Of a stretch of 64,000 bases of DNA, positions 27,646-37,981 are shown one piece after another (within the stretch, counting starts at the first letter, position 1; each line of letters begins with the position of its first letter). The position numbers and the translations under genes were made by a program. This stretch comes from Chachezhania antarctica (GTDB lineage Bacteria > Pseudomonadota > Alphaproteobacteria > Rhodobacterales > Rhodobacteraceae). The notes under the pieces were generated by a model that did not search any database, had not been told where the DNA came from, and saw only the letters and a list, made by a program, of their open reading frames with translations. The DNA is taken from positions 1 through 64,000 of the forward strand of contig NZ_QZEX01000013.1 of assembly GCF_003646465.1 (NCBI RefSeq), written 5' to 3'.

Positions 27646-29462
27646 TTGCTTTCCGGCTTCTTGCGCTTGAAGCTTGACTTGATGTTGCCAAACACGTCGG
27701 GCTTGTACCCCTGACTGCGCATGATGATGTACTGCTGGGTGAAGGTGATCGTGTTGTTGGAAATCCAGTAGATCACCAGACCGCTGGCGAACGAGCCCAG
27801 CATGAACATGAAGACCCACGGCATCCAGGCGAAGATCATCTGCTGTGTCGGGTCGGCCGGGGCCGGGTTCAGCTTCTGCTGCAGCCACATCGAGATGCCA
27901 AGCAGGAGCGGCAGGATTCCGATAAAGATCGTCGCCATGATCGTGTCAGGGGCGGGGCCGGCAAAGGGCAGAAGCCCGAACAGGTTCATGATAGACGTCG
28001 GATCGGGCATCGACAGATCCTGGAACGGGCCGAACCACGGGGCCTGGCGGAGTTCCAGCGTGACGAAGATCACCTTGTAGAGCGAGAAGAAGATCGGGAT
28101 CTGCAGAAGGATCGGCAGACAGCCCGCGGCGGGGTTCACCCGTTCCTTCTTGTAGAGTTCCATCATGCCCTGCTGCATCTTCTGGCGGTCGTCGCCGGCC
28201 TTTTCCTTCAGCGCTTCCATCTGCGGCTGAAGTTCCTTCATCTTTGCCATCGAGACGTAGGACTTGTAGGCCAGCGGGAACAGGATCGCCTTCAGCACCA
28301 GCGTCAGCGCGATGATCGACCAGCCCATGTTGCCGATGAAGATGTTCATCTGGTGCAGCAGCCAGAAGATCGGCTTGGTCAGGAAGAAGAACCAGCCCCA
28401 ATCGATCGAGTCGATGAACTTGATCACGCCCTGTTGCTGGTATTCGCGGATCGTGGCCCATTCCTTGGCCCCGGCAAACAGACGTGACGACACGGTCACG
28501 CGCTCGCCCGCGCCGATGGTCTCGGTCGCCAGGCGGGTCTGGGTTTCGTAGACGTCGCGGTTTTCGTAGTACTTGGCGACCTGGGTGTAGGGCGTGCCGT
28601 CGTCGGGGATCAGCATCGTCATCCAGTAATGGTCGGTGAAGCCGGTCCAGCCCGCGTTTCCGACGCTGACGACTTCGGCCGGCGCGCCTTCGCGCGGGAC
28701 GTTGTCCAGGTTGCGGAGCGCTTTGTACTTGAACTCCTCCAGAGTGCCGTCGTTCATCATCATCGCGCCTTCGAAGAGGATGAAGAAGTTCTTCAAATCC
28801 GCCGGTTCGCCATGGCGCGAAATGATGCCGTAGGGCTGCATCGTGACGCTGTCGGTGCCGGTGTTCTCGACGCTCTGGTCGATGGTGAACATGTAATTGT
28901 CATCGACCGAGATCTCGCGGCGGAAGATCAGGCCGTTGTCGTTGTCCCAGCGCAGGGTAACAGGGGTGTCGGGGGTCAGCGTTTCGCCGTCCTCGACGGT
29001 CCAGATCGTGTCCGCACCCGGCACGTCCTCGAAGCCCAGCCCGCCGCCGGGGGCCCAGCCATACAGGGCATAATAGGCATTCGGCGCGCCGGTGGGCTTC
29101 AGAAGATGGACGATGGGCGAATCCGGTGCCAGCGTTTCGCGGTAGTCTTTCAGCGAAAGCTCGTCGAACCGGCCGCCGGCCAGCGACAGCGTCCCGCTCA
29201 GCCGCGGGGTGTCGATCGGCACGCGGGCGGCGGTGGCCGTGCTGGCGTCGGCATCCGCGGCCGCGCCACCGGGCGTGTTCGCGGCGGGCAGGCCTTGCGT
29301 GGATTCCGCTGTCGGAACAGAACCTTGGGTGCCTACCTCTTCGGTCGCGGCGATCTCTTCCGGGGTGGGCCCTTCCGGTGGTGGAAAGAGCAGGAACCAG
29401 CCCAGGATCACGGCGAAGCTTAGCGCTGTGGCCAGAATGAGGTTCTTGTTCTGATCGTCCAT
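27642..29462 (-). CDS. yidC: Membrane protein insertase YidC
   Basis: This 606-aa insertase has an N-terminal transmembrane anchor (about 8-28), a large periplasmic beta-domain with a proline- and alanine-rich linker, and the conserved five-helix 60KD_IMP core (about 355-585) with the basic hydrophilic-groove Arg in KKERVNPAAGCLPILLQ. It folds membrane proteins with or after SecYEG. The start at 29462 (MDDQNKNLILA) matches the family. rnpA and rpmH, often found upstream of yidC, are absent here. Confidence 0.96.
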   Translation of the reverse strand: MDDQNKNLILATALSFAVILGWFLLFPPPEGPTPEEIAATEEVGTQGSVPTAESTQGLPAANTPGGAAADADASTATAARVPIDTPRLSGTLSLAGGRFDELSLKDYRETLAPDSPIVHLLKPTGAPNAYYALYGWAPGGGLGFEDVPGADTIWTVEDGETLTPDTPVTLRWDNDNGLIFRREISVDDNYMFTIDQSVENTGTDSVTMQPYGIISRHGEPADLKNFFILFEGAMMMNDGTLEEFKYKALRNLDNVPREGAPAEVVSVGNAGWTGFTDHYWMTMLIPDDGTPYTQVAKYYENRDVYETQTRLATETIGAGERVTVSSRLFAGAKEWATIREYQQQGVIKFIDSIDWGWFFFLTKPIFWLLHQMNIFIGNMGWSIIALTLVLKAILFPLAYKSYVSMAKMKELQPQMEALKEKAGDDRQKMQQGMMELYKKERVNPAAGCLPILLQIPIFFSLYKVIFVTLELRQAPWFGPFQDLSMPDPTSIMNLFGLLPFAGPAPDTIMATIFIGILPLLLGISMWLQQKLNPAPADPTQQMIFAWMPWVFMFMLGSFASGLVIYWISNNTITFTQQYIIMRSQGYKPDVFGNIKSSFKRKKPESK

Positions 29463-29700
29463 GCGGAACACCACACCTGTCGGGCAATGAAAGTCAGCCC
29501 GCGTTCAACAGGGGAAGGGTGGCGAGGTCAAGCGGTTTCCCCCGTGATGTGCCGGGCCGGGCGAAGTCAGGCCTGCCCTGACGCGCCCTACTTCCGGTTC
29601 TGAAGGGCTTGAATGGCGTGCGGTATCGTCCGGTTCGAACGGCGTTTCGCGTCGAAATGCCCCTGGACGAGCCGTGCCCGGCGACCGGACGGGGATATCT

Positions 29701-31380
29701 TCAGCCCACGCCGCGCCCGATGGTCGGTGCATCCTGCAGCTTGGCATTGTGCCGCGCGACCCATGTCAGCGTTTCGCCGAAGGGCATGGGCCGACCGATG
29801 CCGTAGCCCTGAACGTGATGGCAACCCAGCTGCGCCAGCAACGCGTGTTCGCCCACCGTTTCCACCCCTTCGGCCAGGGTCTCCAGCTCCAGCCGTTCGG
29901 CCATGGTCAGGATCGCGGTGATCATGCGCTGCTGTTCGGGATCGCGGTCGGCCCGGGTAACGAAGCTCCGGTCGATCTTGATCCGCGAGACATCGAACCG
30001 CCGGATCGACGCGATCGACGAATGCCCGGTTCCGAAATCGTCAAGGTCGATCCGGCAGCCCATGGCCGCGAGACCCGAGATGTTGCGCGCGATGGTGTCG
30101 TCCGGGAGCTCCGAGACCACGGTTTCAAGGACTTCGACATAAAGCCTTTCGGGCGCGATGCCGAACCGGTCCAGCTCCCAGCGGACACGGTCCAGCAGGC
30201 CGGTGCTTCGCAACTCGTCGCCGGCAAAGTTCACGCCGACGCCCGGCACTTCCATACCGGCGCGGTCCCAGTCCGACAGGGCCGACAACGCCTGGAACAG
30301 CATTACCTGTCCCAGCCGTTCGGTCCGCCCGGCCGCGGACAGTGCCGGCAGGAACCGGGCAGGGGCCAGAACGCCCTGTTCGGGATGTTCCCATCGCGCA
30401 AGCGCCTCGAACCCGGTGACGCGGCCCGTTTCGGTCGAGATCTGGGGCTGGAACCACGCAAGGATCTGGCCGTTCTCCAGCGCGGTTTCGGCGTCCGCGC
30501 GCAGCGACGAGCGGGCCCGCGTGCGCCGGTGCAGTTCTTTCGTGTAGGCCCGGATCGACGATGGCCCGGCAAGCCTTGCCTCGGTCAGCGCGGCGTCGGC
30601 GGCGGAAAGCCATGCCGTGGCACCGGGCACTTTCCTGCCGCGGCCGGATAGCCGGGGCATCCGCGTGGCATGTGCGCGGCTTGCGGGATCATGTTCTGTC
30701 ACCGCGAGCAGGGGACCGTCCGGCCCGGGAACCCGGCTGCGCAGGCAGAAACCGATGGCACAGGCCAGGTGGATCGTCGCCCCCTGGATGGAAAACCCGT
30801 CCTCGAGCGTGGTCTGAAGGCGGCCGGCGATCTGGATGCAGACCTCAAGATCCGAATCGCTGTTGGGGGCAAGGCAGATTCCGAACCGGTTTTCGCTCAG
30901 CCGGGCGGCGATATCGTCCTTTCGAAGCACGGCGCCGATCCGTTCGCCGATTTGCAACAGCAGTTCATCGGCGGCGTCGGGGCCATGATGTTCGGCAACC
31001 TCGGACAAGCCGGTGAAATCCAGCATGAAGCAGGCCGACCGAAGGTCGGAATTGGCGGTTTCCAGGTAGATGTCGGCGGTCACGTCCTCGAACCCGGTGC
31101 GCATCATCAGTCCGCTGGCGTCATCGCGCGCGGGCGGACGGCGCACCTCTGCCCCGAAGCCACCGGCGAACGCGATGCAAAGCGGCACGCCCAGCGCCGT
31201 GATCACCAGCGCGGCTTCCCCGCCCAGCCAGAAGGCGCCCAGAACCAGCGCCGGAAGAAAAGCCAGCCCGGCCGGCCCGACGAACCAGGACACGACCCTG
31301 ACCAGCAGGTCGCCGATCTTGCGCGGCAGCCCGGGCCGGAACGCGCCTGGGCGGTGCCGGCCGGAAAAAGGCATATGCAT
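29701..31380 (-). CDS. EAL-domain c-di-GMP phosphodiesterase with degenerate GGDEF
   Basis: This 559-aa protein has two membrane segments near the N-terminus (about 28-75), a GGDEF-like domain (about 95-270) and an EAL domain (about 300-550). The GGDEF site reads RLSENRF, so cyclase activity is unlikely. The EAL domain keeps FEALARW, NFAGDEL, LDDFGTGHSS, IKIDRSF and ETLAEGVET, so it probably hydrolyses c-di-GMP, with the GGDEF relic perhaps binding GTP or acting as a scaffold. It stands alone between yidC and ttcA. Confidence 0.9.
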   Translation of the reverse strand: MHMPFSGRHRPGAFRPGLPRKIGDLLVRVVSWFVGPAGLAFLPALVLGAFWLGGEAALVITALGVPLCIAFAGGFGAEVRRPPARDDASGLMMRTGFEDVTADIYLETANSDLRSACFMLDFTGLSEVAEHHGPDAADELLLQIGERIGAVLRKDDIAARLSENRFGICLAPNSDSDLEVCIQIAGRLQTTLEDGFSIQGATIHLACAIGFCLRSRVPGPDGPLLAVTEHDPASRAHATRMPRLSGRGRKVPGATAWLSAADAALTEARLAGPSSIRAYTKELHRRTRARSSLRADAETALENGQILAWFQPQISTETGRVTGFEALARWEHPEQGVLAPARFLPALSAAGRTERLGQVMLFQALSALSDWDRAGMEVPGVGVNFAGDELRSTGLLDRVRWELDRFGIAPERLYVEVLETVVSELPDDTIARNISGLAAMGCRIDLDDFGTGHSSIASIRRFDVSRIKIDRSFVTRADRDPEQQRMITAILTMAERLELETLAEGVETVGEHALLAQLGCHHVQGYGIGRPMPFGETLTWVARHNAKLQDAPTIGRGVG

Positions 31381-31443
31381 GGGGTGGCCCTTCGCTTCGC
31401 CGACGTTCGGGCATCACGTTATCGTCAGGACCTGAGCGCTCCG

Positions 31444-32316
31444 TTAACGGAGACGCGGAATTTCCGAAGAATCTGCTTTCGCCGGGTCACCAGCGTCGCG
31501 GGTCAGCCCGGCGAAATCGAACAGGTTCGGGTCCAGCAGGTGCGATGGCCGTGCGTTCATCAGTGCCCGGAACATCACCTGCCGCCGCCCGGGGCTGCGT
31601 GCCTCCCAGCCGTCGAGGATCTGCTTCACCTGCTGGCGCTGCAGCCTGTCCTGCGAGCCGCACAGATCGCACGGAATGATCGGATAGTTCATGGCGCGGG
31701 CGAAGGCGTCGCAATCCTCCTCGGCCACGTGGGCCAGCGGGCGGTAGACGAACAGGTCGCCTTCATCGTTGACGAGCTTTGGCGGCATCGTTGCAAGACG
31801 CCCGCCGTGGAAGAGGTTCATGAAGAAGGTTTCAAGGATGTCGTCGCGGTGATGGCCAAGAACGACGGCGGAACAGCCTTCCTCGCGCGCGACGCGGTAC
31901 AGGTTGCCCCGGCGCAGGCGCGAACACAGCGCGCAGAAGGTCCGGCCTTCGGGCACCTTTTCGGTGACGATGGAATAGGTGTCCTGGTATTCGATCCGGT
32001 GGGGGACGCCCATGTCCTCAAGGAATTTCGGCAGCACGGTGGCGGGAAAGCCCGGCTGCCCCTGATCGAGATTACAGGCCAGGATGTCGACAGGCAGCAG
32101 CCCGCGCCATTGCAGTTCGTGCAGGATCGCGAGCAGGGTGTAGCTGTCCTTGCCGCCCGACAGGCACACCAGCCAGCGCGCGCCGCGTTCGATCATGCCG
32201 TATTGATCCACGGCTTCGCGCACGTGGCGTACAAGCCGCTTGCGCAGCTTGCGGAACTGCGTCGACTTTGGCGCGCCGTGAAACAGCGGATGGATATCGG
32301 TGTCGTCGTCGAGCAT
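31444..32316 (-). CDS. ttcA: tRNA 2-thiocytidine biosynthesis protein TtcA
   Basis: This 290-aa enzyme thiolates C32 of certain tRNAs. The PP-loop SGGKDS is at residues 53-58. Two CxxC pairs, CALC (128-131) and CDLC (216-219), supply ligands for the iron-sulfur cluster typical of the family. The C-terminal extension after residue 260 is variable. The region upstream is an R2 repeat. Confidence 0.95.
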   Translation of the reverse strand: MLDDDTDIHPLFHGAPKSTQFRKLRKRLVRHVREAVDQYGMIERGARWLVCLSGGKDSYTLLAILHELQWRGLLPVDILACNLDQGQPGFPATVLPKFLEDMGVPHRIEYQDTYSIVTEKVPEGRTFCALCSRLRRGNLYRVAREEGCSAVVLGHHRDDILETFFMNLFHGGRLATMPPKLVNDEGDLFVYRPLAHVAEEDCDAFARAMNYPIIPCDLCGSQDRLQRQQVKQILDGWEARSPGRRQVMFRALMNARPSHLLDPNLFDFAGLTRDAGDPAKADSSEIPRLR

Positions 32317-32365
32317 GGGCCTGCGGTACCTTGTTGGCCCGCTCTACCGCATGCGGGGAGCCTCG

Positions 32366-32495
32366 GGAAGGGGGCTCTGCCCCCGTCGCGCGCTGCGCGA
32401 CTCCCCCGGAGTACCTGGAAAAGAGAAGAAAGGACTTTTCCCGGGATCGGCGCCTGTCTTCTTTGGTCTTCAAATACCTCAGGGGTGTGGGGACA
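32366..32495. repeat. R2 intergenic element
   Basis: It contains GGGGCTCTGCCCC, then CTCCCCCGGAGTACCTGG, and an inverted partner TCTTTGGTCTTCAAATACC about 60 bases later that pairs with parts of the first half. Related copies are at 40990, 58126 and 60878. It separates ttcA from the exporter gene. Confidence 0.7.
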
Positions 32496-32532
32496 GCTTT
32501 CCCACTCTGACAGGACGGGCAGGCGCCGCCCG

Positions 32533-33522
32533 TCAGTATCGTCCCTTGGCCGGGCCACGGGCAGGGCGGCGGGTGCGGATGCGTTCGCGCAGGAAGACGA
32601 CAAGACCCGAGCCCGCGATCAGCGCCATGCCGAGCCAGACCTCGATCACCGGGAGGTCGCCCCAGATGTACCAGCCCCAGAACACGGCGAGGGGGAGGGC
32701 GGCGTATTCGAAGGGCGCGACGGTCGCCGCGTCGGACAGGCGGTAGGCCTGGCTGAGCGCATAGCCGATGATGGCGGAACAGAAGCCAAGGCCCAGGAGC
32801 GTCAGCCAGTCGTGAGACGGCGGCCAGACCCAGGCGCGCAGCAGGAATTGAAGGCTGGCGCCCGAGTTTTCGTCAACGAAACGCCCGTCGCCGGCGACCA
32901 GCCCGAACCCCAGCGAGACCACGATGAAGATCGCCTGAATATAGACCGCCATGGCGGACGCCTTGCTTTCGGCGCCGATCTTGCGGGTGATGATCTGCAT
33001 CAGCGCGTAGGCAAAGGCCGCGAAGACGGGGAGCAACATGACAAGGCGGCTGGCGCCCAGCACTTCGCTGCTGGCCCAGGGGCGCTGCATCAGGATCACC
33101 CCGGCGAGGCCCACAAGCACGGCGCCGATCCGCCACGGCCCCACGGTTTCGCCCAGAACCGGGATCGACAGGAGCGTGATCAGAAGCGGCGCGACGAAGA
33201 ACAGCGCCGTCGCATCGGCCAGCGGCAGGACGGCGAGCGCGAGGAAATAGGTCATGTTGGCGGACACGATCAGGGCGCCGCGCAGCAGGTGCAGCCATGG
33301 CCTTCGCGTGCGCAGGACCGACCAGCCGCCTTCGGCCTGCACGATAGCCAGGCTGAAGCAGACCCCGATCAGCGACCGGATCAGGACCAGCTGATGCAAG
33401 GGGTAATCGCCGGACAGTGCCTTCATCAGCATGTCGTTGATGGAAATCATCACCGTCCCGCCAAGAAGGAACGCGACCCCGGCCATGCCGGCTGAAATGG
33501 GTGTGGCGGAAGTGTTGGTCAT
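32533..33522 (-). CDS. EamA/DMT-family transporter
   Basis: This 329-aa protein has ten hydrophobic segments arranged as two EamA repeats (about 15-150 and 165-315) and a short basic C-terminus. Members export metabolites or amino acids; the substrate cannot be inferred. The start at 33522 (MTNTSATPISAG) is the point where the protein becomes membrane-like; the same frame stays open far upstream antisense to the next genes without being coding. Confidence 0.85.
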   Translation of the reverse strand: MTNTSATPISAGMAGVAFLLGGTVMISINDMLMKALSGDYPLHQLVLIRSLIGVCFSLAIVQAEGGWSVLRTRRPWLHLLRGALIVSANMTYFLALAVLPLADATALFFVAPLLITLLSIPVLGETVGPWRIGAVLVGLAGVILMQRPWASSEVLGASRLVMLLPVFAAFAYALMQIITRKIGAESKASAMAVYIQAIFIVVSLGFGLVAGDGRFVDENSGASLQFLLRAWVWPPSHDWLTLLGLGFCSAIIGYALSQAYRLSDAATVAPFEYAALPLAVFWGWYIWGDLPVIEVWLGMALIAGSGLVVFLRERIRTRRPARGPAKGRY

Positions 33523-33684
33523 CCGTGGCTCCGGGCGGGGTACCTCCGGGCTAGTCAATTGTGCCCGACCGCACAATGGGGCCGTCGCGTCTGCAGAACG
33601 TTCGCGGGCGGATCGCTCTTGGCCCGCGGTCTGCCGTAAGCTAGAAAGCGCGGCAACGCCCAGCACACCGAAGGAGGCCGGCCC

Positions 33685-34143
33685 ATGCAGATGAGCGATC
33701 AGCGCGAGATCAAGGCAGATCCGGCCACCGTCTATGCGGCCCTGCTGGACCCGGAGGTCCTGAAGGCCTGTGTGCCCGGTACGCAGGAACTGACCGGCTC
33801 GCCCGAGGAAGGGTACGAGGCGGTCGTCGTCCAGAAGGTCGGCCCCGTGAAAGCGACGTTCAAGGGACAGGTCACCATGACCGACATGGTTCCGAACGAG
33901 AAGCTGACCATCAGTGGCGAAGGCAAGGGCGGCGCCGCCGGGTTCGCCAAGGGCGGCGCGGTTGTCACGCTGGAACCGACCGAGGCGGGCACGCTTCTGT
34001 CCTATGACGTTGAAGCCAAGGTCGGCGGCAAGCTGGCGCAGCTGGGCGGCCGTCTGATCGACGGCTTTGCCAAGAAGATGGCCGACAACTTCTTCCAGGC
34101 GCTGCAGGACAAGCTGGAAGGCCCGGCCGACACGGCCGAGTAG
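33685..34143 (+). CDS. CoxG-like SRPBCC protein
   Basis: This 152-aa protein matches the CoxG branch of the START/SRPBCC fold (MSDQREIKADPATVYAALLDPEVLKACVPG). CoxG recruits CO dehydrogenase to the membrane in carboxydotrophs, but no cox genes are present, so the role here is unknown; a general lipid- or quinone-binding role is possible. AAGGAGG is well placed before 33685. An ABC exporter operon follows 84 bp downstream. Confidence 0.8.
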   Translation: MQMSDQREIKADPATVYAALLDPEVLKACVPGTQELTGSPEEGYEAVVVQKVGPVKATFKGQVTMTDMVPNEKLTISGEGKGGAAGFAKGGAVVTLEPTEAGTLLSYDVEAKVGGKLAQLGGRLIDGFAKKMADNFFQALQDKLEGPADTAE

Positions 34144-34227
34144 CGGCCGTCGCGCCGCGACAGACACAGAAACCACGTTTGGCGCTTCGGCGCCCACGCA
34201 GAACGCAACACTGCGAACAGGCTGATA

Positions 34228-35165
<938 letters not shown>

Positions 35166-35169
<4 letters not shown>

Positions 35170-35927
35170 ACTGGAGAGCCATCGCCGCGATCTTCAAGTA
35201 CGAGATGAACCGTTTCGTGCGCACGTGGAAACAGAGCCTCGTGTCGCCGGTCATCTCGACCTCGCTTTATTTCGTCGTCTTCGGATCGGCCATCGGATCG
35301 CGCATCGACCAGGTCGAAGGTGTCAGCTATGGCGCGTTCATCGTGCCCGGTCTGATCATGCTGACGGTGATCATCCAGTCGATCATGAACGCCTCCTTCG
35401 GGATCCACTTCCCGAAATTCATGGGCACCATCTTCGAACTGCTGTCGGCCCCCGTCAGCTATGTCGAGATCGTGCTGGGCTATGTGGGTGCCGCGGCGAT
35501 GAAATCGCTGCTGATCGGGCTGGTGATCCTTGGCACGTCGTACTTCTTCGTCGATCTGACCATCGCGCACCCGCTGGCGATGATCGCCTTCCTGCTGCTG
35601 ACCTGCATCAGCTTCTCGCTGTTCGGGTTCATCGTGGGGATCTGGGCCAAGAACTTCGAACAGATGCAGATCATCCCGATGATGGTGGTCACGCCGCTGA
35701 TCTTCCTTGGCGGGTCGTTCTATTCCATCTCGATGCTGCCGCCCTTCTGGCAGACGGTGACGCTGTTCAACCCGGTGGTCTACCTTGTGTCGGGCTTCCG
35801 CTGGGCGTTCTACGACACCGCGGATGTCCCCATAGGGTTGAGCCTGATCGCGATCTGCATCTTTACCGGGATCTGCCTGTTCATCGTGTCGTGGATCTTC
35901 CGGACGGGTTGGCGAATCCGCGATTGA
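35166..35927 (+). CDS. ABC-2 type exporter, permease
   Basis: This 253-aa protein has six membrane helices and the ABC-2 signature region ([20 protein letters not shown], then [15 protein letters not shown]). It resembles YadH/NodJ permeases and is the partner of the preceding ATPase. The start at 35166 sits in the ATGA overlap. Confidence 0.92.
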
Positions 35928-36029
35928 CGCTACGCCACAGGCGGATCGCGGCGTCATTCGGGCGCGCCGCCCATAATGTCTTCGGGTCGCATCTTGTGCC
36001 GTGCCGGGTGGCCATCTACATGAGTCTGC

Positions 36030-36827
36030 ATGGGGATACGCATACCATTCATTGACCGGTCGCCGGTCGTATCCGTTGTCCGTCTTGCCGGCACGATCGG
36101 GTCATCGGGGCGAGGTGCGATCAACGACAGGTCGATTGCCCCGCTTCTGGAAAAAGCATTCAAGCGCGGCAAGCCGAAGGCCGTCGTGCTGGAAATCAAT
36201 TCCCCCGGCGGATCGGCGGTCCAGTCATCGCTGATCGCAGCACGGGTGCGGGCGCTGTCGGCCGAACACAACGTGCCCGTGCTCGCCTTTGTCGAAGACG
36301 TCGCCGCTTCGGGCGGGTACTGGCTGGCCACTGCGGCCGATGAAATCTACGCCGACGAGAATTCGATGTTGGGCTCCATCGGGGTGATCGCCGCCTCCTT
36401 CGGCGCACATATCTTCCTGGCCCGGCAAGGCGTCGAACGGCGCGTTCACACGGCCGGCCAAAGCAAGAGCTTCCTCGATCCGTTCGTGCCGGAAGACGAA
36501 AAGGATGTCGCCCGGCTGAAGGATCTGCTCGACACGATCCACGACAATTTCAAGGCCCATGTGTCGGACCGGCGCGGTTCGAAACTGTCCAGCGAACAGG
36601 ACCTGTTCACGGGCGAGGTCTGGCTGGCGCGCCGCGCGGTGGAACTGGGGCTGATCGACGGGATCGGTCACTTGCGATCCACTGTGCGCGAACGGTTCGG
36701 CAAGGACGTGAAGATCCGCCGGTTCGAAATGCGCCGGCCGTTCTGGACGCGCTTCGGCACGTCGCTGGCGCAAGACGCCATCGCGGGCATCGAGGAGCGC
36801 GCGGCCTATGCGCGTTTTGGTCTCTGA
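36030..36827 (+). CDS. S49-family signal peptide peptidase (SohB-like)
   Basis: This 265-aa peptidase of the SppA/SohB family has the Ser nucleophile (about Ser94 in DVAASGGYWLA) and the general-base Lys (about Lys146 in GQSKSFLDPF) of the Ser-Lys dyad, plus the INSPGGS oxyanion region. It has the size of a single-domain SppA, but the usual N-terminal transmembrane anchor is not obvious. It overlaps the next small gene by 20 bp. Confidence 0.9.
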   Translation: MGIRIPFIDRSPVVSVVRLAGTIGSSGRGAINDRSIAPLLEKAFKRGKPKAVVLEINSPGGSAVQSSLIAARVRALSAEHNVPVLAFVEDVAASGGYWLATAADEIYADENSMLGSIGVIAASFGAHIFLARQGVERRVHTAGQSKSFLDPFVPEDEKDVARLKDLLDTIHDNFKAHVSDRRGSKLSSEQDLFTGEVWLARRAVELGLIDGIGHLRSTVRERFGKDVKIRRFEMRRPFWTRFGTSLAQDAIAGIEERAAYARFGL

Positions 36828-37005
36828 CGTGATCGTAAAGGCCGTTTCCCTGTTTCTGATCGCGATGGTTGTGCTGGCCATGTTCGGACGCCTGCGCGTT
36901 CCCGGATCGAAGAAGATCGGCGCCGCCTTGAAATGCCCGTCGTGCGGCAGCTACCGCATTGGCCGGGGGCCGTGCACCTGTGGCGGCGGGGGAGATCGCA
37001 AATGA
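36808..37005 (+). CDS. Small membrane protein with zinc-ribbon tail
   Basis: This 65-aa protein has one hydrophobic helix (about 8-27, VIVKAVSLFLIAMVVLAMFG) and a C-terminal CPSC...CTC zinc-ribbon-like knuckle (LKCPSCGSYRIGRGPCTCGGG). The function is unknown. The ATG at 36808 has GAGGAG ten bases upstream, inside the S49 gene; a GTG at 36829 is an alternative. Its stop overlaps the antiporter start by 4 bp. Confidence 0.7.
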   Translation: MRVLVSDVIVKAVSLFLIAMVVLAMFGRLRVPGSKKIGAALKCPSCGSYRIGRGPCTCGGGGDRK

Positions 37006-37955
37006 TGCCATGGATCTTGGCGGGCGTGGGGCTTGTTGTCCTGCTGCTGGCCGGCGACATCCTTGTGCGCGGCGCGGTCAACCTGAGCCTGCGGCTTGGC
37101 GTGCCCGCCCTGATCGTGAGCCTGACCATCGTGGCCTTCGGGACCTCGGCGCCCGAGCTTCTGATCTCGATCGACGCGGTGCTGGACGATGCCGACGGGA
37201 TCGCCATCGGCAATGTCGTGGGATCCAACATCGCAAACGTGCTGATGGTTCTGGGCATTCCGGCCATCATCCGCCCCCTGCACACGTCCGAATGTGAAAC
37301 CCGGCGCAATTTCGTCACCATGTTGCTGGCTACGGGGCTGTTCATCGGGCTGTCGATGACGGGCGTACTGACCTGGATTTCCGGGCTTATCCTGCTGGCC
37401 GGTCTTGCAATCATGCTGGCCGATGCCTTCCGGACCGCGCTGGCCCACAAGCGCGCGGGCGAGGTTGTACCCGAAATCGAAGATGCGATGGAAGAGGCCG
37501 ACCCGGACATGCCGGGCTGGCGCATCGGCCTTTACCTTGTCATCGGTCTGATCGGTCTGCCCTGTGGCGCGGGCCTGCTGGTCGAAAACGCGTCGATCAT
37601 CGCGCGAACCTATGGCGTATCCGAAGCCGCGATCGGGTTGACGCTGGTGGCCATCGGTACCTCGCTGCCCGAACTTGCGACTACGGTCATGGCCACGATC
37701 CGTCGGCAGGCCGACGTGGCGCTGGGCAACGTCATCGGGTCGAACATGTTCAACCTGCTGGCCATCGGCGGCATCGCGTCCCTGTTCGGGGATATCGATG
37801 TCGATGCCGAGTTCCTGCACTATGACCTGTGGGTCATGCTGGCCGCATCGCTGGTGCTGGTGCCCTTCGTCTTCTTGGGCCGCGACATTACCCGGTTCTG
37901 GGGGATTGTGCTGGCAACGCTATATGCGGTCTACCTCGTCACGGTCCTGATCTGA
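37002..37955 (+). CDS. Calcium/sodium antiporter (CaCA, YrbG-like)
   Basis: This 317-aa inner-membrane protein shows the two alpha repeats of the cation/Ca2+ exchanger family: AFGTSAPELLIS with GNVVGSNIANVL, and AIGTSLPELATT with GNVIGSNMFNLL. The paired acidic residues in the PEL motifs would coordinate the cation. The start at 37002 lies in the ATGA overlap with the zinc-ribbon gene. Confidence 0.92.
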   Translation: MMPWILAGVGLVVLLLAGDILVRGAVNLSLRLGVPALIVSLTIVAFGTSAPELLISIDAVLDDADGIAIGNVVGSNIANVLMVLGIPAIIRPLHTSECETRRNFVTMLLATGLFIGLSMTGVLTWISGLILLAGLAIMLADAFRTALAHKRAGEVVPEIEDAMEEADPDMPGWRIGLYLVIGLIGLPCGAGLLVENASIIARTYGVSEAAIGLTLVAIGTSLPELATTVMATIRRQADVALGNVIGSNMFNLLAIGGIASLFGDIDVDAEFLHYDLWVMLAASLVLVPFVFLGRDITRFWGIVLATLYAVYLVTVLI

Positions 37956-37981
37956 CGGGACCCGGCCACAGGAATCACGGA

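Noticed and set aside
32366-32495. CRISPR-like or transposon interpretation of the repeats
   Set aside because: Repeats are dispersed, palindromic and not spaced in arrays; no cas, integrase or transposase gene is present in the window.
30670-33495. About 940-codon plus-strand open frame across the EAL, ttcA and exporter genes
   Set aside because: Each part is the complement of a gene with intact motifs on the minus strand.
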